51,118 bases of DNA from NCBI GenBank assembly GCA_019310975.1, contig JAFDDH010000012.1:1-51118 (forward strand). The letters run 5' to 3'. The position numbers and the translations under genes are program-made. Shown in pieces: positions 34,056-42,438 of this stretch. Every line of letters starts with the position of its first letter. The first letter of the stretch is position 1. Below the pieces are notes generated by a model. The model ran no database searches. It worked only from the letters and a program-made list of their open reading frames with translations, and was not told the origin of the DNA. The stretch comes from Deltaproteobacteria bacterium (lineage in GTDB: Bacteria > Myxococcota_A > UBA9160 > UBA4427).

Positions 34056-34850
34056 ATGTCGCTGAAGGTTTTCGAGCTTCCGCTCTCCGCCTACGTCCAG
34101 AAGGTGAAGATTGCCCTTTACGAGAAGGGGATTCCCTTCGATCGAGTATTCATCGACCCGAGCGAAAAGGGCGATGGCCTCGAGTACCAGGAGTTCGTGC
34201 TCGCGAGCCCGCGCCGGGAGGTGCCCGTGCTGACGGACGGAGCCACGCGGCTGGCCGACTCGACCGTCATACTCGAGTATCTGGACGAGCGCTATCCGTC
34301 GCCGCGGCTGCTGCCGGAAGCCGCGGACGAGCGCGCGCGGGTGCGCATGCTCGAGGAGATGATGGATACCGAGTACGAGGCGGTGAACTGGGGCATCTCG
34401 GAGGTCAAGGTCTACGAGCGCGCCCCGGACGAGCAGGCCGCCAAGCTCCTGATCCGTGCGTCGCTCCAGCTGCAGCGCCTGTGGAACCGTCTCGAGCGTG
34501 AGCTCGAGGGCCGCCATTGGATGAACGGCCGCGAGTTCGGGCGTGGCGATGTCGTGGTCTATCCGCATATCGCCGGCTCGCAGGGGCTCGGCTACCCGCT
34601 CAGCGATCGGCATCCGCGTCTGATGGACTGGGAGAAGCGGGTGGCGGGACGCAGCAGCGTCAAGCGAGTCCTCAACGAGAGCGCCGAGTTTCTGCGTGGG
34701 AAGCGCCTGGAGCAGGGCGACGAACCGCCGGATGGGGTGCGTCAGTACCGCGATCACCGACTCGAGTGGATGATGAAGACCGGCGGTGCCGACATCATCG
34801 TCGAGGGCCTGCTCCGCGGCACCATCTGCTTCGCCCAAGAGTACGAATGA
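34056..34850 (+). CDS. Glutathione S-transferase family protein
   Basis: 264 residues. The N-domain begins VFELPLSAYVQKVKIALYEKGIPF (Ser in the catalytic position, S-A-Y), followed by the REVPVLTDG cis-Pro loop and ADSTVILEYLDERYPSPRLLP (D-S gamma-Glu site). The helical C-domain has GREFGRGDVVVYPHIAG, a slightly divergent N-capping box. The last ~50 residues (RLEWMMKTGGADIIVEGLLRG) extend past the standard fold. It is 33 bp downstream of the haem-protein gene and could be transcribed with it, although no functional link is obvious. Confidence 0.85.
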   Translation: MSLKVFELPLSAYVQKVKIALYEKGIPFDRVFIDPSEKGDGLEYQEFVLASPRREVPVLTDGATRLADSTVILEYLDERYPSPRLLPEAADERARVRMLEEMMDTEYEAVNWGISEVKVYERAPDEQAAKLLIRASLQLQRLWNRLERELEGRHWMNGREFGRGDVVVYPHIAGSQGLGYPLSDRHPRLMDWEKRVAGRSSVKRVLNESAEFLRGKRLEQGDEPPDGVRQYRDHRLEWMMKTGGADIIVEGLLRGTICFAQEYE

Positions 34851-34852
34851 CG

Positions 34853-34896
34853 GTCGGGCCTGCGGCCCGACATCTGGGTCGGGCCTACGGCCCGAC
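34853..34896. terminator. Tandem perfect hairpins between convergent genes
   Basis: Two copies of the same hairpin, GTCGGGCC-TGC-GGCCCGAC (34853-34871) and GTCGGGCC-TAC-GGCCCGAC (34878-34896), each with an 8-bp perfect stem and followed by ATCTG. The second is followed by a CTTCTGCTTCTTT pyrimidine run. The position, between the convergent GST and alanine-symporter genes, suits a bidirectional terminator. The duplicated unit also resembles a REP-type repeat. Confidence 0.6.
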
Positions 34897-34930
34897 ATCT
34901 GCTTCTGCTTCTTTGGGCAGCGTGCTGGTT

Positions 34931-34957
34931 GGGCTTGATGGGCTTGATGGGCTTGAT
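34931..34957. repeat. Three exact 9-bp tandem repeats
   Basis: GGGCTTGAT repeated three times without spacers, just outside the 3' end of the minus-strand alanine symporter gene. It may be a slippage-prone satellite. No function is evident. Confidence 0.6.
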
Positions 34958-34964
34958 GAAGTGC

Positions 34965-36440
34965 CTAGTGGTAGCGCAGGAATTCGCCGGCCTCGAGGCG
35001 GGTCATGTAGACCTTTAGGTCCGCGCGGAGCTTGCCGGAGAGCATCACCACGCCAAGGATGTTTGGAAAGGCCATACCCAGGATCATCAGATCGCCGAAG
35101 TCGAATACGCTATTGGCGTCGAATACCGCGCCCGCCCAGCAGAAGAGCAGAAAGAGGATCCGGTAGACGATGAGCGAACGCGAGCCGAAGAGGTGCTCCC
35201 AGCACTGCTCCCCGTAGTAGCTCCACGAGATCATCGTGCTGAACGCGAAGAGTACCGCGCTGATCGTGAGCACCACCGGGTACCAGGGCAGCACGGTCCC
35301 GAACGCATAGGCGGTCATGGCGATCTTCTCGCCGGCCTCCGGGTTCGCGTAGGCGCCGGTCACCACGATCACCAGGCCCGTCATCGTGCACACCACGATG
35401 GTGTCGATGAAGGGCTCGAGCAGTGCCACGATGCCCTCGCGGAGCGGCTCGTTGGTGCGCGCCGCCGCATGCGCGATCGACGCCGATCCGACACCGGCCT
35501 CGTTGCTGAATGCGGCGCGCCGGAAGCCCTGGATCAGCACGCCGATGAATCCGCCGAAGCCGGCCTTCCAGCTGAACGCCGATCCGACGATGACACCGAG
35601 CGCGTGCGGTACGTCCGCAGCATTGGCCAGCAGGATGACGGCGCCCGCCAACACGTAGAGAAGGCACATGCCGGGCACCAGGAATGCAGCGACCTCACCG
35701 ATGCGCTTGATGCCGCCGACGATCACGAGACCTACGAGGCCGGCCATCGCGAAGCCGAAGAGCGCGCCGCCGAGTCTCGTGTGTTCGGCCAGCCAGGGAA
35801 TCTGGTCGCGGACGATCGCGAAGGCCTGATTGGATTGGATCATGTTGCCGCCGCCAAAGCTGCCACCGATGCACATCAGAGCGAAGATCACCGAGAGCCA
35901 GGAGCCGAGCTTCGTCCAGCCGAGCTCACGCAGGCCGTCGCGCAGATAGACCATGGGTCCGCCCGAGATGTGTCCGTCCTCGCGCACGTGCCGGTACTTC
36001 TGGCCCAGCGAGCACTCTGCGAACTTCGAGCTCATCCCGAGCAGTCCGGCCATCACCATCCAGAAGATCGCGCCCGGTCCGCCGACGCCGACTGCTACGG
36101 CCACGCCGGCGATGTTGCCCATTCCGACCGTCGCCGAGAGTGCGGCTGAGAGCGCCTGGAAATGCGAGATCTCGCCGGTTTCGCTCGGATCCGTGTAGCG
36201 TCCGCGCACGCAATCGATGGCGTGGCCGAAGAGGCGGAAGTTCACGAATTGCAGCCGCAGCGTGAAGAAGACCGCTCCGAAGATGAGCCAGACGACGACT
36301 GCGGGCAGAACGATCTCGGCCTCGGCCCCGTTGTCCCAGAAGGCGAGGTCGAAAAAGAGCACCGCATTGATGGGTGCCACGATGTAATCGGAGAAGAGCC
36401 CGTTCAGGCCGCCGAGCAGCCCCTGGACATAGGCGTACAT
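34965..36440 (-). CDS. Alanine/glycine:cation symporter (AGCS family)
   Basis: 491 residues from ATG 36440 with ~11 membrane helices. Diagnostic AGCS segments: LSATVGMGNIAGVAVAVGVGGPGAIFWMVMAGLLGMSSKFAE (split here only by family spacing; contains the sodium-site G-N-I and the K-F-x-E motif), NEAGVGSASIAHAAARTNEP and SWSYYGEQCWEHLFGSR. It imports alanine or glycine with sodium. Its divergent partner (175 bp between starts) is the acyl-CoA synthetase. Confidence 0.92.
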   Translation of the reverse strand: MYAYVQGLLGGLNGLFSDYIVAPINAVLFFDLAFWDNGAEAEIVLPAVVVWLIFGAVFFTLRLQFVNFRLFGHAIDCVRGRYTDPSETGEISHFQALSAALSATVGMGNIAGVAVAVGVGGPGAIFWMVMAGLLGMSSKFAECSLGQKYRHVREDGHISGGPMVYLRDGLRELGWTKLGSWLSVIFALMCIGGSFGGGNMIQSNQAFAIVRDQIPWLAEHTRLGGALFGFAMAGLVGLVIVGGIKRIGEVAAFLVPGMCLLYVLAGAVILLANAADVPHALGVIVGSAFSWKAGFGGFIGVLIQGFRRAAFSNEAGVGSASIAHAAARTNEPLREGIVALLEPFIDTIVVCTMTGLVIVVTGAYANPEAGEKIAMTAYAFGTVLPWYPVVLTISAVLFAFSTMISWSYYGEQCWEHLFGSRSLIVYRILFLLFCWAGAVFDANSVFDFGDLMILGMAFPNILGVVMLSGKLRADLKVYMTRLEAGEFLRYH

Positions 36441-36616
36441 GGATGCCCCCCCTCTGCATCTGCACCGCGCGGCGCCGGCTCCGCGAGGTCCTTCCCGCAT
36501 CGGTCGGCGCGCTCCGAAACATTATCAATTTCCGGCACTTCGGGCCCAAATTGCACTCCGTGGAGAGGCCGGTGCGCGGGCTCGGCTGCGCCCGCCCCCT
36601 GCTACGCTGCGCCGCC

Positions 36617-38782
36617 ATGAGCCAAGCCCCCAGCGCGACCCTCTCCGAGGCGGCTTCGAAGGATCTGCTGCGTCCCTACGGCATCCCCTTTGCCCAGGAA
36701 CGTGTCACTCCGCACCGCGAGGGCGCCGTCGAGGCGGCTCGTGCCATCGGCTACCCGGTCGTACTGAAGCTGAGCGGTGACGGCATCGCTCACAAGACCG
36801 AGCGGGATCTGGTGCGTGTTGGCCTGGCCGATGACGACGCCGTATCGGCGGCCGCGAAGGATCTGCTGGGGCGTGCGCGCCCGGAGGACGGCCAGGTCGA
36901 TCTGCTCGTGGCGGCGATGGTGGGCGGGCGTCGCGAGCTGATCGCCGGCGTGGTGCGCGATCCGCAGTTCGGCCCCTGTGTGCTGTTGGGGCTGGGCGGC
37001 ATTCTCACCGAGGCGTTGGGGGATGCGGTCTTCGCCACCCTGCCGCTCACGCATGCCGAGGCCGAACGCATGGTGGATGGTCTCTCGGCCCATCGGCTCT
37101 TCACGCAGCCCTTTCGGGGTGAGCCCGCGGTGGACCGGGCCGCACTGGCCGATGTGCTGGTGGGCCTGGGGCGGCTCGCCGGGGAGCGGCCGGACGTCCG
37201 CAGCGTCGACCTGAATCCACTCATCGTGTGTGAGGGGCGGCCCGTGGCGGTGGATGCGCTCGTCGAGCTCTCGGCGGATTCGGCCGGGGTGTCGACCGAC
37301 GCGGTGCGTGAGCCGCTCGCGGACGAGGATGTCCTGGCGCGTTTCCGGCCGCTCTTTCATCCGGCGGGCATCATCGTCGCCGGCGTGTCCGGCCATCCGG
37401 GCAAGTTCGGCTTCGTGACCCTCCACAACCTGATGCGCTTCGGCTTCGCGGGCGAGATATTTCCCATCAAGCCCGATGGCGCGGAGGTGCTCGGGCGCCA
37501 CACTCATCACGATGTCTCGGAAGTGCCCGCGGGCGCGGCCGATCTGGTCTTCGTCTGCACTCCCAACAAGGTGAACGTCGAGCTCCTGCGCGCCTGCGCG
37601 GCCAAGGGCGTGAGGGCCGCCTTCGTGGCCAGCGCGGGCTACGGCGAGGCGGGCGAGGCGGGTCGCGCGCTCCAACGCGAGCTCGTCGAGGTCGCCGACG
37701 AGCTGGGCGTGCTGCTGATCGGGCCGAACGGCCAGGGCGTGATTTCGACGCCCGCGAAGATGTGCGCGCAGATCGTCGCTCCCTATCCGCCGCCCGGTCG
37801 GATCGGCGTTGCGTCGCAGAGCGGAAACCTCGTGTCGTCGTATCTCAACTACGCGGTCAGTACGGGCGTGGGCGTCAGCAAGGCCGTGTCGCTCGGGAAC
37901 TCGGCGCAGACGGGCCTGGCCGACATCCTCGAATACTTCGCGGTCGATCCAGAGACGGACGTTGTGGTCTCTTACGTCGAGGGTGTGGGCGACGGCCGCC
38001 GCTTCCGGGATGCCGTGGCGCGGCTTACCGCACGCAAGCCGCTGGTGCTCGTGAAGGGCGGTGCGAGTGGGGAGGGCGCCCGCGCGGCAGCCAGCCACAC
38101 CGGCGCACTGGCCAGCGACGACCGCGTCTTCGACGGGCTCTGCCGTCAGCTTGGCGTGCTTCGCGCGCCCACCGTCGAGGAGGCCTTCGAGTGGGCGGCG
38201 ACCCTCGCCACCCAGCCGCTTCCGCGCGGGCCGCGCACCGTCGTCTTCACGAGTGTCGGAGGCTGGGGGGTGCTGGCGGCGGATGCCTGCGTGGCGGCCG
38301 GGCTCGAGCTGATCGAGCTGCCCGACGACATCCGCACGAAGATCGACAGCATGGTTCCCGCGCGCTGGAGCCGCAGCAATCCCATCGATCTGGCGGGCGG
38401 TGAGACGCGCGATACGATTCCGGAGCTGCTCGACCTGGTCACCGCGCACCCCGACGTCGATGCGGTGCTGCACCTGGGTCTCGGTATCCAGGCCGCTCAG
38501 GCCGGCGTCTTCAGCAGCGGGCCCTTCTTCCCGGACCACGGTCTGGAACGGATCAGCAGCTACCACGACAAGCAGGAAGTGCGCTTCGCGCGCGCGGCCC
38601 GCGAGGCTTCGGAGCGCCACGGCAAACCGGTGCTGAGTGTGACGGAGCTGGCGGTCTCGAATCCACAGAATCCCGGGCCGGCGGCGGTACGCGATGGGGG
38701 GCGCGTCTGCTACCCGAGTGCCCATCGCGCCGTCCGCGCCCTGCGGGCACTGCTCGACCGATCACGCAGCGTCGGCCACTGA
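36617..38782 (+). CDS. NDP-forming acyl-CoA synthetase with ATP-grasp domain first (beta-alpha order)
   Basis: 721 residues. Residues 1-~225 are the ATP-grasp (beta) domain: SEAASKDLLRPYGIPFAQE, GYPVVLKLSG, IAHKTERDLVR and PLIV. Residues ~245-700 hold CoA-binding (FHPAGIIVAGVSGHPGKFG) and succinyl-CoA-ligase-like (IGVASQSGNL, SHTGALAS) domains; the phospho-His is expected at AAASHTGALA. Most archaeal/bacterial acetate-CoA ligases (ADP-forming) have alpha before beta, so the order is permuted here. It makes acyl-CoA from an acid, or ATP from acyl-CoA. The substrate is unknown. Confidence 0.85.
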   Translation: MSQAPSATLSEAASKDLLRPYGIPFAQERVTPHREGAVEAARAIGYPVVLKLSGDGIAHKTERDLVRVGLADDDAVSAAAKDLLGRARPEDGQVDLLVAAMVGGRRELIAGVVRDPQFGPCVLLGLGGILTEALGDAVFATLPLTHAEAERMVDGLSAHRLFTQPFRGEPAVDRAALADVLVGLGRLAGERPDVRSVDLNPLIVCEGRPVAVDALVELSADSAGVSTDAVREPLADEDVLARFRPLFHPAGIIVAGVSGHPGKFGFVTLHNLMRFGFAGEIFPIKPDGAEVLGRHTHHDVSEVPAGAADLVFVCTPNKVNVELLRACAAKGVRAAFVASAGYGEAGEAGRALQRELVEVADELGVLLIGPNGQGVISTPAKMCAQIVAPYPPPGRIGVASQSGNLVSSYLNYAVSTGVGVSKAVSLGNSAQTGLADILEYFAVDPETDVVVSYVEGVGDGRRFRDAVARLTARKPLVLVKGGASGEGARAAASHTGALASDDRVFDGLCRQLGVLRAPTVEEAFEWAATLATQPLPRGPRTVVFTSVGGWGVLAADACVAAGLELIELPDDIRTKIDSMVPARWSRSNPIDLAGGETRDTIPELLDLVTAHPDVDAVLHLGLGIQAAQAGVFSSGPFFPDHGLERISSYHDKQEVRFARAAREASERHGKPVLSVTELAVSNPQNPGPAAVRDGGRVCYPSAHRAVRALRALLDRSRSVGH

Positions 38783-38821
38783 GCCGCGTCGGCGCGTCCA
38801 GGCCCGCCCCGAAACAAGCGA

Positions 38822-38847
38822 CCCGGCCCACCGTGCGGTGAGCCGGG
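38822..38847 (+). terminator. Stem-loop terminator after the acyl-CoA synthetase gene
   Basis: CCCGGC (38822-38827) plus CACCG (38829-38833) pair with CGGTG (38836-38840) plus GCCGGG (38842-38847), with one C-A mismatch and a two-base loop. It lies 40 bp after the stop codon. No strong T-run follows, so the efficiency is uncertain. Confidence 0.55.
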
Positions 38848-38953
38848 CCTCCCTGGGAAGGGGATATTTGCTTTGTGTAATGAGGAGTGGCCGTGGCGCG
38901 GCGAAGGTGTCAGAGTTTTTGGGGGATTCCCCGCTTTCTGGAGGCGCTTGCCA

Positions 38954-39481
38954 ATGGCCCGCTCCCTCGTCCTCACCGTGATCGGACCCGACCAGCCGGG
39001 CCTCGTGGAGGCTCTCGCGCGCGCCGTGGCCGACCACGGCGGCAGCTGGGAGGAGAGCCGCATGGCCCGGCTCGCGGGCTTCTTTGCCGGCATCCTCGAG
39101 GTCCGATTGGCGGCCGAGCGGGCGCCCGATCTGATCGCCGCCCTCGAGTTCCTGGGCCAGCGTGGACTCAAGGTGACGATCGAGGACGCACCCCTGGCCG
39201 TGGCGACTCTGGAGTACCGCGTGCTTCAGCTCGAGCTCGTCGGGCAGGACCGTCCCGGCATCATCCGGGAAATCTCGTCCGCCATGGCGGCCGTCGGGGT
39301 GAACGTCGTGGAGCTGGAGACGGGCTGCAGCAGCGCCCCGATGTCGGGCGAGACGCTCTTCAACGTGACCGCCGTACTCCACCATCCGATCGATCGTGAC
39401 ATCGAAGAGCTGCGCGAGACACTGGAGAAGATCGCCGGCGAGCTGATGGTCGACATCGCGCTCGACGAGACGGCCGACTGA
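38954..39481 (+). CDS. Double-ACT-domain regulator (GcvR-like)
   Basis: 175 residues; GGAGG lies 9-10 bp before ATG 38954. Two ACT domains: LVLTVIGPDQPGLVEALARAV (residues ~5-80) and LQLELVGQDRPGIIREISSAM (~92-170), both with the glycine-rich D-x-P-G turn that binds small amino-acid ligands. This is the organisation of GcvR, which represses glycine-cleavage genes through GcvA in enterobacteria. No gcvA is present here, so the role is probably general amino-acid sensing. It may share a transcript with the upstream synthetase, although a hairpin separates them. Confidence 0.8.
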   Translation: MARSLVLTVIGPDQPGLVEALARAVADHGGSWEESRMARLAGFFAGILEVRLAAERAPDLIAALEFLGQRGLKVTIEDAPLAVATLEYRVLQLELVGQDRPGIIREISSAMAAVGVNVVELETGCSSAPMSGETLFNVTAVLHHPIDRDIEELRETLEKIAGELMVDIALDETAD

Positions 39482-39658
39482 GCTGGCCCGGGTGCGTTGC
39501 GGTCGTCCGGGCCGGCGTCGGGGCAGCGGACGCAGGCGGGAGGAGGACGAGAGGCCCCGGAGCCCGATCTCCCGTCCAGAAGCGCTCTGGCGGCGGCGGG
39601 TGATGCGCTCCACCATTGCTCGTGTATCCCATGCGGTCCCGCGTCGGGGAATGTTGGC

Positions 39659-40444
39659 GTGGACGAGATCGCCGCGACACTGACTCCACGCACGATCTTC
39701 TTGTGCGCGGCGTTCTGGGCCGCCGTGGTGGCCTGGCGGGGCACGCAGGGCGGCGGCCGCTTCGTCGTGGGGCTTGCCGCCGGGGCTGTGATGGCGCGCG
39801 TGGGTTGGTCACTGCTGCATGCGCGCAGTGTGGTCATGCATCCGGAGTGGCTGCTGGATCCCCTCTCGGGGCACAGCCTGCTCTTCGTCCCTCTCGGCCC
39901 GCTCCTGCTCGCATATTGCCGGCGAGCGGTCGGCCGCGACGATGCATTCCTGGCGGCCAGCTGGCGCACACTGCCCTGCGCGCTGGCCACGGCGCGGCTG
40001 GGGTGTGTGGCGGCGGGCTGCTGCAGCGGTGTGCCGATCGAGTGGGCGGGGCTTCGGGAATTGGAGCTCCGCCATCCGGTCGCGGCCTATGAGATCGCTC
40101 TGTGGCTGGTTCTGGCCGTGTCGCTCGCGCGTGGCTCGGCGCATCGGGTGCTCTGCGGGTTCCCGCTTGGATTCGGGATGGTGCGACTCCTCGTCGAGCC
40201 CTGGCGCGCCGGCGTGGTCGGGCTGGAGCCGACTCTGCCGGCATGGAGCCTGGGGGTCGGCTGGATCGTGTTCGGAGTCGTGCTCTGCGTTCGGCCCCTG
40301 GCGGTTATGGCTCGTTCGTATTCGCCGAGCTCGGCTTGCTGCCGTAGTCGAGCCGCTCGCTCCGCGCGGCGGTCTGCATATCGCGCAGCAGTCGCTGCGC
40401 CTCGACGTCGCCGTTGCGCGCGCGCTCGTTCAACTCGTCGATGA
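39659..40444 (+). CDS. Prolipoprotein diacylglyceryl transferase-like membrane protein
   Basis: Up to 261 residues from GTG 39659. ARLGCVAAGCCSGVPIEW matches the Lgt signature (G-R-x-G-C-F-x-x-G-C-C-Y-G), and LRHPVAAYEIALWLVLAVSL corresponds to the Lgt H-P-x-Q-L-Y-E region. The catalytic H-G-G-x-x-G loop is not seen, so it is a paralogue rather than the housekeeping Lgt. Several hydrophobic helices are present. The last ~45 codons overlap the 3' end of the convergent gene and are Arg-rich non-homologous sequence; the functional protein probably ends near 40310. Confidence 0.65.
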   Translation: MDEIAATLTPRTIFLCAAFWAAVVAWRGTQGGGRFVVGLAAGAVMARVGWSLLHARSVVMHPEWLLDPLSGHSLLFVPLGPLLLAYCRRAVGRDDAFLAASWRTLPCALATARLGCVAAGCCSGVPIEWAGLRELELRHPVAAYEIALWLVLAVSLARGSAHRVLCGFPLGFGMVRLLVEPWRAGVVGLEPTLPAWSLGVGWIVFGVVLCVRPLAVMARSYSPSSACCRSRAARSARRSAYRAAVAAPRRRRCARARSTRR

Positions 40445-41165
40445 ACTGCGTCTGCTTGTGGTCGTAGGAGCTTCCGCGCCCCTTGGGCTTGCGGACGGGC
40501 GGAGTACGCCACATCCGGAAGCGGCCCAGTTGGTGATCATCTCGCTCGTACGTGCCGTGCAGCTGCCCCTGCTCGTCGATCTCGGTGACCGTAAAGCGCG
40601 TGTATCCCTCGGCGCTCTTCTTCGTCGCATTGCCAAAGACGTCCTGTCGCTCGAACACGGGCAGGGTGTCGAGCCCCTCGATGAAGACGCTCTCCTGGTA
40701 GCCGATTACCATCACGGAGCCCGCCGCCGAGCCCGGCGTCTGGCGCCGCGTCGAGGTCCAGCCCCGCGCGTCCGAGCCGCGCAGGCTCTTCGTTTTCGAT
40801 CCGCGTTGTCCCACCGTGGGGCCGTGCTCGATGGTCTTGCGCTGCCCGGGGTTGGGCTCCCACGCGGCCAGCACGCGGCTGTGAGCATTGCCCGCATGCG
40901 CCTCGAAACGGCCGCTCGTATCGTTGAAGACGACCATCGGATACTCGGTCCAGTGCAGCCGACTGTCCTTGCGGGTGAAGACCCAAACGCGATCCAGCCA
41001 GCGGTCGGAATCGGGGTTGGCGGTGGCGTCGTCGCGGTAGTGGACCAGCACGTACCACGTACCCTCGAGGTCCAGCGCAGCCGCAGTGCTCGGAGCGACC
41101 ATGCCCAGAAGCGGCGCGAGTGTCCACACCGAGCAGAGCAGAGAGCGGCGGACTCGTTGGCACAT
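40305..41165 (-). CDS. Secreted protein with lipocalin-like N-terminus, unknown function
   Basis: 286 residues from ATG 41165. A signal peptide (~1-29, ending V-A-P-S-T-A-A-A) is followed by LDLEGTWYVLVHYRDD and a series of aromatic-rich strands (WLDRVWVFT, RLHWTEYPMVVFN, GYTRFTVTEID), suggesting a beta-barrel of the lipocalin/copper-resistance sort. The C-terminal 70 residues are charged, with FIDELNERARNGDVEAQRLLRDMQ in a helical hairpin. I do not recognise a named family. Divergent from the TerB-like gene 45 bp away. Confidence 0.6.
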   Translation of the reverse strand: MCQRVRRSLLCSVWTLAPLLGMVAPSTAAALDLEGTWYVLVHYRDDATANPDSDRWLDRVWVFTRKDSRLHWTEYPMVVFNDTSGRFEAHAGNAHSRVLAAWEPNPGQRKTIEHGPTVGQRGSKTKSLRGSDARGWTSTRRQTPGSAAGSVMVIGYQESVFIEGLDTLPVFERQDVFGNATKKSAEGYTRFTVTEIDEQGQLHGTYERDDHQLGRFRMWRTPPVRKPKGRGSSYDHKQTQFIDELNERARNGDVEAQRLLRDMQTAARSERLDYGSKPSSANTNEP

Positions 41166-41210
41166 GGCTGGGATGATATCGCGCTTCGACGGGCTGCTAG
41201 CATCGGGGCC

Positions 41211-41537
41211 ATGCTGAGCCAGCTCTCCAGCGCCGATCGCCTGCGATTGATGAAGTTCGTGTGCTCGTTCGCCTGGGCGGATCTGGATGTGAGCCCCGAG
41301 GAGCGCGCCTTCATCGCGCGCCTGGTGCGGGGCCTCGACCTCGACCGAGACGAGGAAATCCGCGTCCACGAGTGGCTGGACGTCCCGCCCGAACTCGAGG
41401 GCCTCGACCCCACCGACATCCCCAGCGAGCACCGGCGCTTCTTCATCGAAGCCATCGAGGGTGTGATCAGTGCCGACGGCCGAATCGCCGCTGAGGAGCG
41501 CGACAACCTCGAGATCTTCCGCCAGCTGCTCGGCTAG
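41211..41537 (+). CDS. TerB-like (tellurite resistance TerB family) protein
   Basis: 108 residues, all alpha-helical. LMKFVCSFAWADLDVSPEERAFIARLVRGL (residues ~13-42) and FFIEAIEGVISADGRIAAEERDNLEIFRQLLG (~76-108) are the two TerB half-repeats with the acidic D-x-D-x-S/D-x-R-I E-E metal-binding loops. TerB-fold proteins act near the membrane in stress or phage-defence complexes, but single small ones like this have no defined role. Its stop lies 4 bp before the convergent end of tesB. Confidence 0.75.
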   Translation: MLSQLSSADRLRLMKFVCSFAWADLDVSPEERAFIARLVRGLDLDRDEEIRVHEWLDVPPELEGLDPTDIPSEHRRFFIEAIEGVISADGRIAAEERDNLEIFRQLLG

Positions 41538-41541
41538 GAAG

Positions 41542-42438
41542 CTATTGCGAGCGGTCCTCGGCATTCGAGACCGGTCGCACCAGCGCCTCCTGGCTGGTGG
41601 ACGCCACGAGCACCCCCGCTTGCGTGTAGACGCTACCGCGGGACAGGCCGCGCGCCCCGTAGGCGGCCGGGCTGTCGATGTGGTAGAGCAGCCACTCGTC
41701 CATGCGCAGCGGTCGGTGAAACCAGATGGCATGGTCGAGGCTCGCCGTCATCATTGGGCCGAGCTCGCCGCGGCTGCCGTGGGGCTGCAACACGCAGTCG
41801 ACGAGCGAGATGTCCGTCGCGTAGGTGAGCACGCATTGGTGAAGGAATGGGTCGTCACCCAGGTGCTCCCTTGCGCGGATCCATAGCTGTGAAGGACCCT
41901 CACGGGTTGGGCCGCCGAGGAAGGTGGGCGGATGCACGTGGCGTGTCTCGACAGGCCGTTCGCGCTTGACCATCTCGCGGAATTGTTCCGGGATCTTTCC
42001 TGTCAGCCGCTCGATGTGCTCGCGCCAGGAAGCCACTTCTTCCGGCGGTGGTGCGTCCGGCATCTCGAGTTGATGGGTGTAGCCCCGTTCGGCCTCGTGG
42101 AAGGAAGCCGCCATGTTGAAGATCGCCTTGCCGCGCTGCTGCGCGACCACGCGACGCGTGCTGAACGAACGCCCGTCGCGAATCCGATCCACCGTGTAGA
42201 CGACCGGCACCGCGGGATCGCCCGGCCGAAGGAAGTAGCCGTGCAGCGAGTGCACGGGCACGCCGCGCACGGTCCGGCCCGCAGCCACCAGCGACTGGGC
42301 GGCGACCTGCCCACCGAAGAGACGCCCGGGTCGACCGGGTTCATTCTGACCGCGGTAGATATTCTCGTCGATCTCCTCGAGATCGAGGGTCTCCAGCAGG
42401 GCGGGGAGCCCCTCGCTCGCGCGTGCCTCTTGGCTCAT
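41542..42438 (-). CDS. tesB: Acyl-CoA thioesterase II (TesB)
   Basis: 298 residues with a double hot-dog fold. IDENIYRGQNEPGRPGRLFGGQVAAQSLVAA and LHGYFLRPGDPAVPVVYTVDRIRDGRSFSTRRVVA are the first hot-dog domain (catalytic Gln in G-G-Q). MTASLDHAIWFHRPLRMDEWLLY in the second half contains the catalytic Asp (S-L-D-H). TesB hydrolyses acyl-CoAs to free acids and CoA. It is the last gene of the marR-DUF1295-tesB operon, and its start overlaps the previous stop (ATGA). Confidence 0.92.
   Translation of the reverse strand: MSQEARASEGLPALLETLDLEEIDENIYRGQNEPGRPGRLFGGQVAAQSLVAAGRTVRGVPVHSLHGYFLRPGDPAVPVVYTVDRIRDGRSFSTRRVVAQQRGKAIFNMAASFHEAERGYTHQLEMPDAPPPEEVASWREHIERLTGKIPEQFREMVKRERPVETRHVHPPTFLGGPTREGPSQLWIRAREHLGDDPFLHQCVLTYATDISLVDCVLQPHGSRGELGPMMTASLDHAIWFHRPLRMDEWLLYHIDSPAAYGARGLSRGSVYTQAGVLVASTSQEALVRPVSNAEDRSQ

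Noticed and set aside
38920-38953. GGGGATTCCCC-like palindrome before the ACT-domain gene as an operator or glycine riboswitch
   Set aside because: Only a short palindrome, with no tandem-aptamer structure; it is more likely part of the untranslated leader.
38783-38953. Small RNA gene between the synthetase and ACT gene
   Set aside because: The only structure is the terminator-like hairpin; no promoter-like sequence was found.
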